Notes: a model not told the origin generated them from the sequence alone. 64,000 nt of DNA from Alphaproteobacteria bacterium (GCA_018970445.1 JAGWWF010000007.1:62001-126000), one strand, 5' to 3'; shown: positions 45,237 through 55,610, numbered from the stretch's first letter. Numbers and translations are program-made.

Positions 45237-47336
45237 ATGATGCCGATGCTCCCGCCCGCCCGTGCCAACCCTGATGACGCCATTGCTGCCGAGGTGGAGC
45301 GGATCCTGGCCGAAGCCACGCTGGCCGAAAAGGTGGCGATGATGTCGGGCAAGGGGTTTTTCAAGGCCTTTGCCGACGATGGCCGGGTGTGGGCGGCCAG
45401 GCCCTATCGCGCCGGTGGCGGGCTGGAACGGCTGGGTGTGCCGGCGCTGTGGTTCACCGATGGGCCGCGCGGGGTGGCGCGCGGGCAATCGACCTGCTTT
45501 CCCTGCACCATGGCGCGCGGCGCCAGTTTCGATGTCGGGCTGGAACGGCGCATCGGCGAGGTGATGGGCATCGAGGCGCGGGCGCAGGGCTGCAATCTGT
45601 CGGGCGCGGTGTGCGTGAACCTGCTGCGCCATCCCGGCTGGGGCCGGGCGCAGGAAACCTATGGCGAGGATCCGGCCCATCAGGCCGAAATGGGCATTGC
45701 GCTGGGCACCGGCATCCAGGCCCACCAGGTGATCGCCACGGTGAAGCATTTTGCACTTAATTCGATTGAAAACAGCCGGTTCCACGTGAATGTGGGGATT
45801 GATGAGCGCAGCCTGCACGAAGTGTATCTGCCGCATTTCCGCGAGATACTGGCCGCCGGCATCAAGAGCGTGATGAGCGCATACAACAAGGTGAATGGCG
45901 AATATTGTGGCCAGCATCACCATCTGCTCACCGGCATCCTGCGCAGCGAATGGGGTTTTGACGGGTTTGTGCACAGCGACTGGGTGAAGGGCGTGCATGC
46001 GCCCTATGGGGCGGCGGCGGGGCTGGATGTGGAAAATCCCGAACCGCTGGTGTGGGGCCGGCATCTGCTGGCCGCGGTGGAGGCCGGGCAGATCGCCCCG
46101 GCGGTGATCGACACCGCCTGCCGGCGCATCCTGACGACGCTGCTGGCAGTGGAAGCGGCCGAGACTCCGTTGCCCGATTATCCCGAAACGCTGGTTTCGT
46201 GCCCGGCGCACGTGGCGCTGGCGCTGGAGGCTGCCGAAAAATCGGCGGTGCTGCTGGAAAATGATGGCACGCTGCCGCTGGCGCGGGAACGGATCGGGCG
46301 GCTGGCGGTGCTGGGCCGGCTGGCAGGCCTGGAGAACACCGGCGATTTCGGTTCGTCGCGGGTGCGGGCGCGGCAGGTGGTGACGCCGCTGGCGGGACTT
46401 TCCGAAGCGCTGGGCGCAGCTGCCATCCTGACCGGCGATGAAGCCGATCTGCCGGCCGCGGCAGCGGCGGCGGCCGCCGCCGATGCGGTGGTGATCGTGG
46501 TGGGTCTGACCGCCGATGAAGAGGGCGAATTTATCCCCGGCGACATCAATCTGGGCCAGGCGGCTGGTGAACAAAATGCCGGGCAGGCGGCGCGGCCCGC
46601 CCGGTCGCGCGGCGGCGACCGAACCGATCTGCGCCTGCCCGCCGCCCAGGTGGCGTTGATCCGGGCGGCGGCGGCCGCAGCGCCCGGCAAGCCGCTGGTG
46701 GTGGTGATCGTGGCAGGTTCGGCGATCCTGGTGGAAGACTGGCGCAGCGACGCCGGCGCGATCATCCAGACCTTTTATGCCGGAATGGAAGGCGGCCGGG
46801 CGCTGGCGCGGCTGCTGCTGGGCGCGGTGTCACCATCCGGGCGGCTGCCGTTCACCGTGGCGCGCGATGCCGGCGATTATCCGCCGTTCGATCCGGCCGC
46901 AGACACGGTGGTCTATGATCTGTGGCACGGCTATGCCCGGTTCAGGCGGGATGGGAAGCAGCCGCGCTATGCCTTTGGCCACGGCCTGTCCTATGCGCAG
47001 ATCAGCCAGCGCGCGCTGGCCGTGCGGCGGCAGGGGGAGCAGCTGCATCTGCAGGTGGCGGTGCGCAACGATGGCGCCATGGCGGCCGGGCATGTCGTGC
47101 TGTTCATGGCCGAAGCGCCGGCGGTGCTGGCCCCGCGCTGGCCGCGCAAGCTGATCGGTTTTGCCCGCGTGGAACTGGCACCCGGCGAAACGCGGGTGGT
47201 GGAAACCCTGGTGCCGATCAGCCGGCTGATGATCCGGGATGGCAGCCGCTGGCTGCTGGAACCGGGAGCCTATCGCATCCTTTCGGTGCGCGATGCCGAA
47301 GACCCGGCCCCGCTGGCGGCCGGCCTGCGGCTGTGA
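45237..47336 (+). CDS. Glycoside hydrolase family 3 beta-glucosidase-like enzyme
   Basis: A 699-residue GH3 enzyme with the standard two-domain fold plus C-terminal fibronectin-like domain. The N-terminal barrel has WFTDGPRGVARG, NLLRHPGWGRAQETYGEDP, KHFALNSIENSR and the nucleophile aspartate in GFDGFVHSDWVKG; the alpha/beta sandwich includes VIVVGLTADEEGE and GGDRTDLRLP. There is no signal peptide, so it probably works in the cytoplasm or periplasm on imported oligosaccharides. Several ATGs cluster at 45228-45246; 45237 has the best spacing from AGGA. The exact sugar is unknown. Confidence 0.88.
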   Translation: MMPMLPPARANPDDAIAAEVERILAEATLAEKVAMMSGKGFFKAFADDGRVWAARPYRAGGGLERLGVPALWFTDGPRGVARGQSTCFPCTMARGASFDVGLERRIGEVMGIEARAQGCNLSGAVCVNLLRHPGWGRAQETYGEDPAHQAEMGIALGTGIQAHQVIATVKHFALNSIENSRFHVNVGIDERSLHEVYLPHFREILAAGIKSVMSAYNKVNGEYCGQHHHLLTGILRSEWGFDGFVHSDWVKGVHAPYGAAAGLDVENPEPLVWGRHLLAAVEAGQIAPAVIDTACRRILTTLLAVEAAETPLPDYPETLVSCPAHVALALEAAEKSAVLLENDGTLPLARERIGRLAVLGRLAGLENTGDFGSSRVRARQVVTPLAGLSEALGAAAILTGDEADLPAAAAAAAAADAVVIVVGLTADEEGEFIPGDINLGQAAGEQNAGQAARPARSRGGDRTDLRLPAAQVALIRAAAAAAPGKPLVVVIVAGSAILVEDWRSDAGAIIQTFYAGMEGGRALARLLLGAVSPSGRLPFTVARDAGDYPPFDPAADTVVYDLWHGYARFRRDGKQPRYAFGHGLSYAQISQRALAVRRQGEQLHLQVAVRNDGAMAAGHVVLFMAEAPAVLAPRWPRKLIGFARVELAPGETRVVETLVPISRLMIRDGSRWLLEPGAYRILSVRDAEDPAPLAAGLRL

Positions 47337-49424
<2,088 letters not shown>

Positions 49425-49438
49425 TCTGCGGCAATCGC

Positions 49439-49512
49439 TGGATGCCCCGCGAGGATTCGAACCTCGATTAACGGAGTCAGAGTCCGGAGTCTTACCTTTA
49501 GACGACGGGGCA
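49439..49512 (-). tRNA. tRNA-Gln (anticodon CTG)
   Basis: A complete cloverleaf on the minus strand: acceptor TGCCCCG paired with CGGGGCA, D arm GTCT/AGAC, anticodon loop CTCTGAC giving CTG, T arm CGAGG-TTCGAAT-CCTCG, and an encoded TCCA 3' end. Length is 74 bases. Base pair 27-43 is a C-T mismatch; the rest of the anticodon stem pairs. Confidence 0.95.
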
Positions 49513-49678
49513 TCAGGCGGTGAGGCGGCGGTTTAGCGGGGCGGCGCGGCGCGGTCAACTGTCTGTCGAACCGGCGGCGCGGCACGCGAATTTGCGTTTG
49601 TGCGCCAACAGGGTTAGCGTGGCGGCAGGCTCTGCTGCGGCGCACCCGGCAATCGGGGTGCCAAGGCAAGTGAATGTG

Positions 49679-50788
49679 ATGGATTTGCCGATGCCGGCCC
49701 GAACCGAGACTGCCCGTGGGCCCCAGCGCCCGCCGGACGCCCCCAGCCCGCGTGGGCCGCTTGGCCATGGCGCGCGCGAACCGGCAGCACAAGGACTGGC
49801 GCAGCCCCGCCGCGGCCGCAGCTATGGCGCGCTGGATCTGGGCACCAACAATTGCCGCTTGCTGATCGCGCGGCCATCGCCCGATGGCTTTACCGTGGTG
49901 GACGCCTACAGCCGGGTGGTGCGGCTGGGCGAAGGGCTGCTCGAATCGGGGCGGCTGTCGGAGGCGGCCATGGATCGCACCGTGGCGGCACTGGCCGCCT
50001 GTGCCGACAAGCTGGCCCGCCGCGATGTGCGCCTGACCCGCAATGTCGCCACCGAAGCCTGCCGCCGGGCCAGCAACGGCCGCGCTTTTGTGGAGCGCGT
50101 GTATCAGGAAACCGGCATCGCGCTGGACATCATCAGCGCCGCCGAAGAGGCGCGGCTGGCGGTGCTGGGCTGCCATGTGCTGATCGACACCGCCGGGCCG
50201 CCGGCGCTGGTGTTCGACATTGGCGGCGGTTCGACCGAACTGATGCTGGTGGAACCGGGGCCGAGCGCGGGCACGCCGGCGATCCTGGACTGGATTTCGA
50301 TGCCGTGGGGCGTGGTGAGCCTGGCGGAGACCGAGCCGCAATGGCCCAGCGCGGAAGGCCGGCTGGCGGCCTATGAACGGATGCTGGCGCAGGTGCGGCC
50401 GTGGACGCAGCGCTTTGCCGCCCGGCTGGCCGCGCGCGGGCTGGGCGATGTGCAGCTGCTGGGCACATCGGGCACCATCACCACCCTGGCCAGCGTGCAG
50501 CTGGGCCTGCCCGGATATGATCGGCGGCGGGTGGATGGCTGTGCCGTGGCCACCGCCGAACTGGCGGCGCTGTGCCGGTCGATCGGGCTGCGCAGCGTGG
50601 CCGAGCGGGCGCGCATCGCCTGTGTGGGGCCGGACCGGGCCGAACTGATCGTGGCCGGCTGTGCCATATTGGAAGCGATATTGTCGCAATGGCCGGGCGG
50701 GCAGGTGCGGGTGGCCGATCGCGGCATCCGCGAAGGCATATTGCGCACCCTGATGGGCCGCGACGGCACCTGGATGGCGGCGGCATGA
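49679..50788 (+). CDS. Ppx/GppA-family phosphatase
   Basis: Sugar-kinase-fold phosphatase of 369 residues, hydrolysing polyphosphate or pppGpp. It has an N-terminal disordered proline-rich leader of about 45 residues, then the phosphate-1 loop GALDLGTNNCRLLIA, VVRLGEGL, the EACRRASNG and ISAAEEARLAV regions with catalytic glutamate, and phosphate-2 motif FDIGGGSTELMLVE. It lacks the extra C-terminal HD domain of longer Ppx enzymes. The gene overlaps rlmE by four bases (ATGA), an arrangement seen widely in sphingomonads. ATG 49679 is used; an earlier GTG is possible. Confidence 0.9.
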   Translation: MDLPMPARTETARGPQRPPDAPSPRGPLGHGAREPAAQGLAQPRRGRSYGALDLGTNNCRLLIARPSPDGFTVVDAYSRVVRLGEGLLESGRLSEAAMDRTVAALAACADKLARRDVRLTRNVATEACRRASNGRAFVERVYQETGIALDIISAAEEARLAVLGCHVLIDTAGPPALVFDIGGGSTELMLVEPGPSAGTPAILDWISMPWGVVSLAETEPQWPSAEGRLAAYERMLAQVRPWTQRFAARLAARGLGDVQLLGTSGTITTLASVQLGLPGYDRRRVDGCAVATAELAALCRSIGLRSVAERARIACVGPDRAELIVAGCAILEAILSQWPGGQVRVADRGIREGILRTLMGRDGTWMAAA

Positions 50789-51492
50789 GCGGGCCTGAAG
50801 GCGGCAGCGGCGGCCGTTCGCGCGGCGGCAAGGTGCGGGTGAAGACCGCCCGCCGCCGCACCGCGCAATCGACGCGCTGGCTGGAACGGCAGTTGAATGA
50901 TCCCTATGTCGCCGCGGCCAAGGCCCAGGGCTATCGCAGTCGCGCCGCGTTCAAGCTGAAGGAGCTGGATGACCAGTTCGGCCTGCTGAACGGGGTGGAG
51001 CGCGTGGTCGATCTGGGCGCGGCGCCCGGCGGCTGGTGCCAGGTGGTGAAGCAGAAGAAGCCCAAGGCCCGCGTTGTGGGCATGGACCTGCTGGCCATCG
51101 AGCCGATGGCCGGGGTGGATTTTTTCCAGAAGGACATATTGGACGACGACAGCGAGGCGCTGATCCTGGCCACGCTGGGCGGGCCGGCCGATCTGGTGAT
51201 GAGCGACATGGCCGCCAACACCGTGGGCCACAAGCAGACCGACCATCTGCGCACCATGGGCCTGATCGAGGTGGCGCTGGACATGGCGACCCGGCTGCTG
51301 CGGCCCGGCGGCAGTTTCCTGGCCAAGGTGCTGGCCGGTGGCGGCGACGGGCAGTTGACGGCCGCGCTGCGCCGCGAATTCGTGACGGTGAAGCATGTGA
51401 AGCCACCGGCCAGCCGCAAGGGCAGCAGTGAATGGTATGTGGTGGCACAGGGCTTCAAGGGCGGCGCTGCCGGGCCGGCGGCCGACAGGTGA
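50785..51492 (+). CDS. rlmE: 23S rRNA (uridine-2552-2'-O)-methyltransferase RlmE (FtsJ)
   Basis: SAM-dependent methyltransferase of 235 residues that modifies U2552 of 23S rRNA. After a basic N-terminal tail (SRGGKVRVKTARRRT) come SRAAFKLKELDDQFGL (catalytic lysine), VVDLGAAPGGWCQV (SAM binding), DLVMSDMAANTVGHKQTDH (catalytic aspartate) and FLAKVLAGGGDGQL (second lysine), ending with the SEWYVVAQGFKG motif. The K-D-K-E set of the family is intact. It overlaps the Ppx/GppA gene by four bases. A structured region with nested inverted repeats follows at 51505-51571. Confidence 0.96.
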   Translation: MSGPEGGSGGRSRGGKVRVKTARRRTAQSTRWLERQLNDPYVAAAKAQGYRSRAAFKLKELDDQFGLLNGVERVVDLGAAPGGWCQVVKQKKPKARVVGMDLLAIEPMAGVDFFQKDILDDDSEALILATLGGPADLVMSDMAANTVGHKQTDHLRTMGLIEVALDMATRLLRPGGSFLAKVLAGGGDGQLTAALRREFVTVKHVKPPASRKGSSEWYVVAQGFKGGAAGPAADR

Positions 51493-51504
51493 CAGCCGGT
51501 CGCA

Positions 51505-51571
51505 CTTGCCTGTTGCCAGCCGGGATTTTGGCTGGCAATCAGGTTGCAATCAACAGCTTGGAACAGGCAAG
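51505..51571. other. Nested inverted repeats downstream of rlmE
   Basis: An outer perfect 10-base pair (CTTGCCTGTT at 51505-51514 with AACAGGCAAG at 51562-51571) encloses an inner perfect 9-base hairpin (51513-51521 with 51530-51538, eight-base loop). There is no T-run after either stem. This may be a terminator complex for rlmE or a structured RNA; the arms overlap by two bases. Confidence 0.55.
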
Positions 51572-51651
51572 CCAGCGGGGGCAGACGCCTTGGCACTGTG
51601 GCCGGATGTGGCGGACGATGGGGACGACGGGGCACAGATGACGGTGGGCGA

Positions 51652-52626
51652 ATGACGGCGCGGCAACCGGCGGAATGGGCAAGGCATGCTGCCACCTGGA
51701 CGGCGTTTCCGTCCCATGCCGAACTGTGGCAGGACGATCTGGACCCAGCCCAGGCCGAAGTGGCGGAGATGGTGCGCGCCATCGCGACGGGCGAGCGCGT
51801 GGAACTGCTGGTGGCCAACGACGCGGCCGCCGCTGCCGCGCGTGCAGCGCTTGGCGATGCCAATGTGCGCATCCACCATTATGGCTTTGGCGACATCTGG
51901 CTGCGCGATACCGGGCCGCTGTTCATGGCCAGCCCGCATGGGGCCGCCGCAGCCGGGTTCCGTTTCAACGGCTGGGGCGGCAAATATGATCTGCCCGGCG
52001 ATGATGGCGTGGCGGCCTTTGTCGCCGGCCAGTGCAGGCTGCCGCTGGCCCGTCATGGCTGGGTGCTGGAAGGCGGCGCCATCGATGTGGATGGCACCGG
52101 CCTGGTGGTGACGACCGAGCAGTGCCTGCTCAACCCCAACCGCAACCCGCGCATGGACCGGCACGAGGTGGAAAGCCATCTGCGCCGCGATCTGGGGCTG
52201 GATCGGGTGCTGTGGCTGGGCGAAGGCCTGATGAACGACCATACCGATGGCCATGTCGACAATCTGGCGCGCTTTGTCGGCCCTGGCCGGCTGGCGCTGC
52301 CGGTGGCGGCGGGCCGGCAGGATCCCAACAAGGACGTGTTTGACGACGCGTGGGACCGCGCCCGCGAGTTCGGGCTGGAGGTGGTGCCGGTGCCATCGCC
52401 CGGCAAGGTCGAGGTGGACGGCCGCATCGTGCCGGCCAGCCACATGAATTTCTATATCGCCAATGCCGTGGTGGTGGTGCCGCTGTATGGCACCGCCAGC
52501 GATGATGATGCGGTGAAGGCGATTGCCGGATATTTCCCCGATCGCGACGTGATCGGCATGCGCGCCGATCATATCCTCACCGGTGGCGGCAGTTTCCACT
52601 GCATCACCCAGCAGCAGCCCAAGTGA
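51652..52626 (+). CDS. aguA: Agmatine deiminase
   Basis: Guanidino-modifying enzyme of 324 residues that deiminates agmatine to N-carbamoylputrescine. The active-site residues are visible: DIWLRDTGPLFM with its aspartate, ALARH region GWVLEGGAIDVDG, NDHTDGHVDNLARF (histidine and aspartate), and the nucleophilic cysteine in GGGSFHCITQQQP at the C-terminus. ATG 51652 is the natural start; the upstream frame is intergenic. Followed by aguB after a REP-like repeat, so the two complete the route agmatine to putrescine without urea. Confidence 0.93.
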   Translation: MTARQPAEWARHAATWTAFPSHAELWQDDLDPAQAEVAEMVRAIATGERVELLVANDAAAAAARAALGDANVRIHHYGFGDIWLRDTGPLFMASPHGAAAAGFRFNGWGGKYDLPGDDGVAAFVAGQCRLPLARHGWVLEGGAIDVDGTGLVVTTEQCLLNPNRNPRMDRHEVESHLRRDLGLDRVLWLGEGLMNDHTDGHVDNLARFVGPGRLALPVAAGRQDPNKDVFDDAWDRAREFGLEVVPVPSPGKVEVDGRIVPASHMNFYIANAVVVVPLYGTASDDDAVKAIAGYFPDRDVIGMRADHILTGGGSFHCITQQQPK

Positions 52627-52638
52627 AGCCCTTACCCT

Positions 52639-52686
52639 CCCGCGCCCTTGGCGCGGGCGCCTCCCTCTCCCCCAGGGGGAGAGGGG
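52639..52686. repeat. REP-like double hairpin between aguA and aguB
   Basis: Two adjacent hairpins: CCCGCGCC/GGCGCGGG (52639-52646 with 52650-52657) and an 11-base CCCTCTCCCCC/GGGGGAGAGGG (52663-52673 with 52675-52685). The second resembles the CCCCTCCC hairpins at 12186-12357, so this belongs to the same family of intergenic repeats. Confidence 0.6.
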
Positions 52687-52726
52687 CATCTTTCCCGCGT
52701 CCCTGTTCTGCGCTAACGCGCGCAGC

Positions 52727-53590
52727 ATGACCCGCACCCTTACAGTCGCCGGCCTGCAACTGGCCTTTTCCGGCAACCGCGATGCCGATATCGCCATGAC
52801 GGCGGCGGCCGCCCGTGCCGCGGCCGACGGGGTGGACGTGGTGCTGCCGCCCGAATTGTTCGAAGGCCATTATTTCTGCCGGCACGAGGATGAAGGCCTG
52901 TTCGCCAACGCCCTGCCGCTGGAAAAGCATCCGGCAGTGGCGGCGATGCGCGAAGTGGCGCTGGAAACCCGCACCCACATCCCCTGTTCCTTCTTCGAGA
53001 AGGACGGGCATCATCATTACAACAGCCTGGCGATGATCGATGATGGCGGCAACATCATGGGCGTCTATCGCAAGAGCCATATTCCCGACGGGCCGGGTTA
53101 TGAGGAAAAATTCTATTTCCGCCCCGGCAATACGGGCTTCAAGGTGTGGCACACGCCAAAGGGCGTCATCGGGGTCGGCATCTGCTGGGATCAATGGTAT
53201 CCCGAAACCGCGCGCGCCATGATGCTGATGGGCGCCGAGGTGCTGCTCTATCCCACCGCCATCGGCAGCGAACCGCATGATCCCGATCTGGACACCCGCC
53301 GGCTGTGGCGGCGCGCCATGGTGGGCCATGCCGTATCGAACGTGGTGCCGGTGCTGGCCTGCAACCGCATCGGCACCGAAGAGGCCGGCACGCCCCACGC
53401 CCAGACATTCTATGGCACCAGCTTTGCCTGTGACCAGCGCGGCGACATCGTGCACGATCTGGATGATGCGACGCCGGGGGTGGTGCAGGCGACGTTCGAT
53501 CTTGATCTGGCCGCCCGCCACCGCGCGGCGTTCGGTTTCTTCCGGGACCGCCGGCCGGAGCTTTATGGGCGGCTGGCGCAGGATATCTAG
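52727..53590 (+). CDS. aguB: N-carbamoylputrescine amidase
   Basis: Nitrilase-family amidohydrolase of 287 residues converting N-carbamoylputrescine to putrescine. The catalytic triad is seen as E of VLPPELFEGHYF, K of YRKSHIPDGPGYEEKFYF and C of GVGICWDQWYPE, with the family's IGSEPHDPDLDTRRLWRR and GTSFACDQRGDIV. The frame is open from 52583 but ATG 52727 gives the correct beginning. It is 100 bases after aguA. Its TAG stop shares a CTAG with the convergent vapC stop. Confidence 0.95.
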   Translation: MTRTLTVAGLQLAFSGNRDADIAMTAAAARAAADGVDVVLPPELFEGHYFCRHEDEGLFANALPLEKHPAVAAMREVALETRTHIPCSFFEKDGHHHYNSLAMIDDGGNIMGVYRKSHIPDGPGYEEKFYFRPGNTGFKVWHTPKGVIGVGICWDQWYPETARAMMLMGAEVLLYPTAIGSEPHDPDLDTRRLWRRAMVGHAVSNVVPVLACNRIGTEEAGTPHAQTFYGTSFACDQRGDIVHDLDDATPGVVQATFDLDLAARHRAAFGFFRDRRPELYGRLAQDI

Positions 53591-53970
53591 AGCGTTTCGA
53601 CAGGCACCGGCGCACCATCGGCCTGGGCGGCGATGCCCTTGTCGAACGTGGTGAAGCTGTCGGCCCCGCCGGACAGCGCCAGGTGCAGCATGTCGGCAAA
53701 ATCGGCGCCGGCGGCAGCCTTGGTGGTGGCCCATTGCACTGCGTCTGCATGTTGCCAGGTTGCAGCTTCGAGCGAACCAAGCTCGGCAAAGGCAGCCGAC
53801 GTCACGACAGGGCTCAACCGGGCCACTCTGGTCAGAACCCACCACAATTCCAGAGCGACCGTAACGCCAATCCAGCATGGTTGGTTGAGCACCGCCAGCG
53901 CGGCATCATACTGGTCGACATCATCAACCAGCACCATCCTGACCAGAATATTCGTGTCTATCGACCGCAT
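53587..53970 (-). CDS. PIN-domain toxin of a VapBC module
   Basis: A 127-residue PIN-domain RNase, the toxin of a type II toxin-antitoxin pair. Acidic metal-binding residues occur in the canonical positions: D of SIDTNILVR (residue 5), E of TVALELWWVL (about 41), D of GADFADMLHLAL (about 90-93), and D of FTTFDKG (about 110). VapC proteins typically cleave initiator tRNA or rRNA when freed from the antitoxin. It overlaps the antitoxin gene by 13 bases, the usual coupling. The end meets the aguB stop. Confidence 0.9.
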   Translation of the reverse strand: MRSIDTNILVRMVLVDDVDQYDAALAVLNQPCWIGVTVALELWWVLTRVARLSPVVTSAAFAELGSLEAATWQHADAVQWATTKAAAGADFADMLHLALSGGADSFTTFDKGIAAQADGAPVPVETL

Positions 53971-54245
53971 GAGCGCAAGTAGCGGTCGGCAGCCGCCGCA
54001 GCCGCCGCGTCCGAAATCTCCTTGTCGGTCACATAGGGGCCGTCATACCGAACCAGTTCGCGAAGCCTGGCGGACACGTCTTGGGCGGAATGGCCAGACC
54101 TTGTGCGCGGCAACGCGCGCAAGGTGATGCCATCGGGAATCGGCACGAATTCGATGCGGTCGGACGGTTGCCAGCCCAGCCGATCACGTTCTTCCTTGGG
54201 CACAACCAGTTGGCCCTTTGACGAAAGTTTCGAAACGGCGTTCAT
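53958..54245 (-). CDS. AbrB/MazE-fold antitoxin of the VapBC module
   Basis: A 95-residue antitoxin. The N-terminal swapped-hairpin DNA-binding domain reads KLSSKGQLVVPKEERDRLGW and DRIEFVPIPDGITLRAL, typical of AbrB/SpoVT folds; the C-terminal half (ARLRELVRYDGPYVTDKEISDAAAAAAADRY) is a helical toxin-binding tail. It begins just two bases after a 21-base perfect palindrome, the likely operator for autoregulation, and precedes vapC with a 13-base overlap. Confidence 0.9.
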   Translation of the reverse strand: MNAVSKLSSKGQLVVPKEERDRLGWQPSDRIEFVPIPDGITLRALPRTRSGHSAQDVSARLRELVRYDGPYVTDKEISDAAAAAAADRYLRSCGR

Positions 54246-54246
54246 C

Positions 54247-54267
54247 CAAGTAAGATAGTCTTACTTG
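54247..54267 (-). promoter_or_regulatory. Palindromic operator of the VapBC module
   Basis: CAAGTAAGA (54247-54255), TAG, TCTTACTTG (54259-54267): a perfect 9-base inverted repeat with a three-base centre. It lies directly upstream of the antitoxin start and includes the stop codon of the uracil-DNA glycosylase gene. Such palindromes are bound by antitoxin-toxin complexes. Confidence 0.75.
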
Positions 54268-54899
54268 TCCGCCTGCGCAACCGCCAGCGCCAGCGCCGCC
54301 TTGAACATTTCTGCCGTCAGCACGCCGGTATTGATGTTCAGCCGGCTGCAATGATAGCTGTCCACCAGGCACATGCCCGATGGCAGTTTGTGCACCGCGG
54401 CGTGGGCAAAGCGATATTTGGGCAGCTTGCCGCCGATCGCCTTGATCGCGGCCTGGTGGGCGGTTTCGCCCAGCGCGATCACGACCTTGAGGGCGGGCAG
54501 CGCCGCCAGCTGCTGGGCCAGAAATGGCCGGCAGGCGTGTTTTTCGGCGGTTTCGGGCAGATTGCCGGGCGGGGCGCAGGCCACCGCGTTGGTGATGAAC
54601 AGCCCTGGTGCGCTCCAGCCTTCGGGCGTTTCGCTGGCCAGGCCCAGTTCGGCCAGCGTGCCGAACAGCATGCGGCCGGCCTCATCGCCGTGGAAGGGCT
54701 TGCCCGTCCGGTTGGCGCCCTTCAGGCCGGGGGCCAGGCCGATGATGGCCATGGTGGCGCTGGCATCGCCCAGCGGCGGCACCGGCGCGTTCCACCAGCC
54801 GGGGTGGCGGGCCTGGCTGTCGGCGCGCCAGGCGGCCAGCCGCGGGCACAGGGCACAATCGCGGGGCGGGGTGCCGGGATGCAGGCTCTCGTCAGTCAT
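54261..54899 (-). CDS. Family 5 uracil-DNA glycosylase (UdgB type)
   Basis: A 212-residue DNA repair enzyme that removes uracil and some other deaminated bases. Motif A is GLAPGLKGANRTGKPFHGD, with ITNAVACAPPGN following, and the C-terminal motif VDSYHCSRLNINTG is typical of family 5. Four cysteines (two in CALC, one in VACAPP, one in KHACRP) can bind a 4Fe-4S cluster, as known for this family. Start ATG 54899 (MTDESLHPG) is chosen; 12 more upstream codons are open. Its end lies within the VapBC operator palindrome. Confidence 0.92.
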   Translation of the reverse strand: MTDESLHPGTPPRDCALCPRLAAWRADSQARHPGWWNAPVPPLGDASATMAIIGLAPGLKGANRTGKPFHGDEAGRMLFGTLAELGLASETPEGWSAPGLFITNAVACAPPGNLPETAEKHACRPFLAQQLAALPALKVVIALGETAHQAAIKAIGGKLPKYRFAHAAVHKLPSGMCLVDSYHCSRLNINTGVLTAEMFKAALALAVAQADK

Positions 54900-54928
54900 G
54901 GCCAGAGCCTGTAGGGGCTTGGCGCGAT

Positions 54929-55417
54929 ATGGCAATCATCCTTGTCGCGCTGGGGTCCAACCGCTGCCACGGCCGCCATGGCCGGCCGGCCGGCGTGGTG
55001 CGCGCCGCGCTGGCGGCACTGGCGCGGCTGGGGCCGGTGCCGCTTGTCTCTCCCCTGTTCGATACAGCGCCGATCGGGCCGGGCAGCCGCCGCTATGCCA
55101 ATGCCGTGGCCGCGATCGACTGGCCGGGCGATCTGCGGGTGTTGCTGGCCGCCCTCAAGGTTATCGAGCAGGGCTTTGGCCGCCGGCGCGGGCGGCGCTG
55201 GGGGGATCGCGTGCTTGATCTTGACATCATCGCGGCGGGCGCTGCCATATTGCGTGCGCCGGGCCTGATCGTGCCGCACCCGCGCCTGGCGCAGCGGCGG
55301 TTCGTGCTGGATCCGTTGGTGACGGTGGCACCCGATTGGCGGCACCCGATCCACAATCTGACGGCAAGACAGTTGCGCGGCCGCGCGCTTCGCCCTAAAG
55401 GCCTGCCCCGCGCCTGA
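54929..55417 (+). CDS. folK: 2-amino-4-hydroxy-6-hydroxymethyldihydropteridine pyrophosphokinase FolK
   Basis: Folate-synthesis kinase of 162 residues that pyrophosphorylates hydroxymethyl-dihydropterin. Motifs: LVALGSNR at the N-terminus, SPLFDTAPIGP, YANAVAAI, IEQGFGRRRGRRWGDRVLDLDII (the RxxxRWGxRxxDLDI signature) and VPHPRLAQRRFVLDPL. The ATG at 54929 is 30 bases from the divergent glycosylase start. It is followed by tRNA-Lys. Length is normal for the monofunctional enzyme. Confidence 0.95.
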   Translation: MAIILVALGSNRCHGRHGRPAGVVRAALAALARLGPVPLVSPLFDTAPIGPGSRRYANAVAAIDWPGDLRVLLAALKVIEQGFGRRRGRRWGDRVLDLDIIAAGAAILRAPGLIVPHPRLAQRRFVLDPLVTVAPDWRHPIHNLTARQLRGRALRPKGLPRA

Positions 55418-55437
55418 TGTGCGCGCCCGCGTGTCGG

Positions 55438-55514
55438 GGGTCCTTAGCTCAATCGGTCAGAGCGCCCGCCTTTTAAGCGGTAGGTTTCGGGTTCAAGTCC
55501 CGAAGGACCCACCA
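55438..55514 (+). tRNA. tRNA-Lys (anticodon TTT)
   Basis: A 77-base cloverleaf with encoded CCA: acceptor GGGTCCT paired with AGGACCC, D arm GCTC/GAGC, anticodon loop CTTTTAA, T arm TCGGG-TTCAAGT-CCCGA. Anticodon TTT reads lysine codons. As in the tRNA-Gln above, position 27-43 is a C-T mismatch. Confidence 0.96.
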
Positions 55515-55535
55515 CGCCGCTGCGCGGCGTGGTGG
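55509..55535 (+). other. 12-bp perfect hairpin overlapping the tRNA-Lys 3' end
   Basis: CCACCACGCCGC (55509-55520) and GCGGCGTGGTGG (55524-55535) with a TGC loop form a 12-bp stem that includes the last six tRNA bases (the CCACCA). It could compete with the acceptor stem in the precursor or serve as a processing barrier. Confidence 0.6.
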
Positions 55536-55583
55536 CAGTGCGCAGCACTGGCGCCCGACTCGCGCAAGGCCGGCCAGCGAGCG

Positions 55584-55610
55584 AAAAGCCGGCCTTGACG
55601 CCGGCTTTTT
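55584..55610 (+). terminator. Intrinsic terminator of tRNA-Lys
   Basis: A 10-bp stem (AAAAGCCGGC at 55584-55593 with GCCGGCTTTT at 55600-55609, loop CTTGAC) followed by TTG. The A/T flanks make it work in both directions. The rest of 55611-55761 holds a GCGTGG/CCACGC hairpin and no convincing gene. Confidence 0.85.

Noticed and set aside
49439-49512. Integration site (att) at tRNA-Gln or tRNA-Lys
   Set aside because: No integrase, phage gene or duplicated tRNA 3' end lies next to either tRNA.
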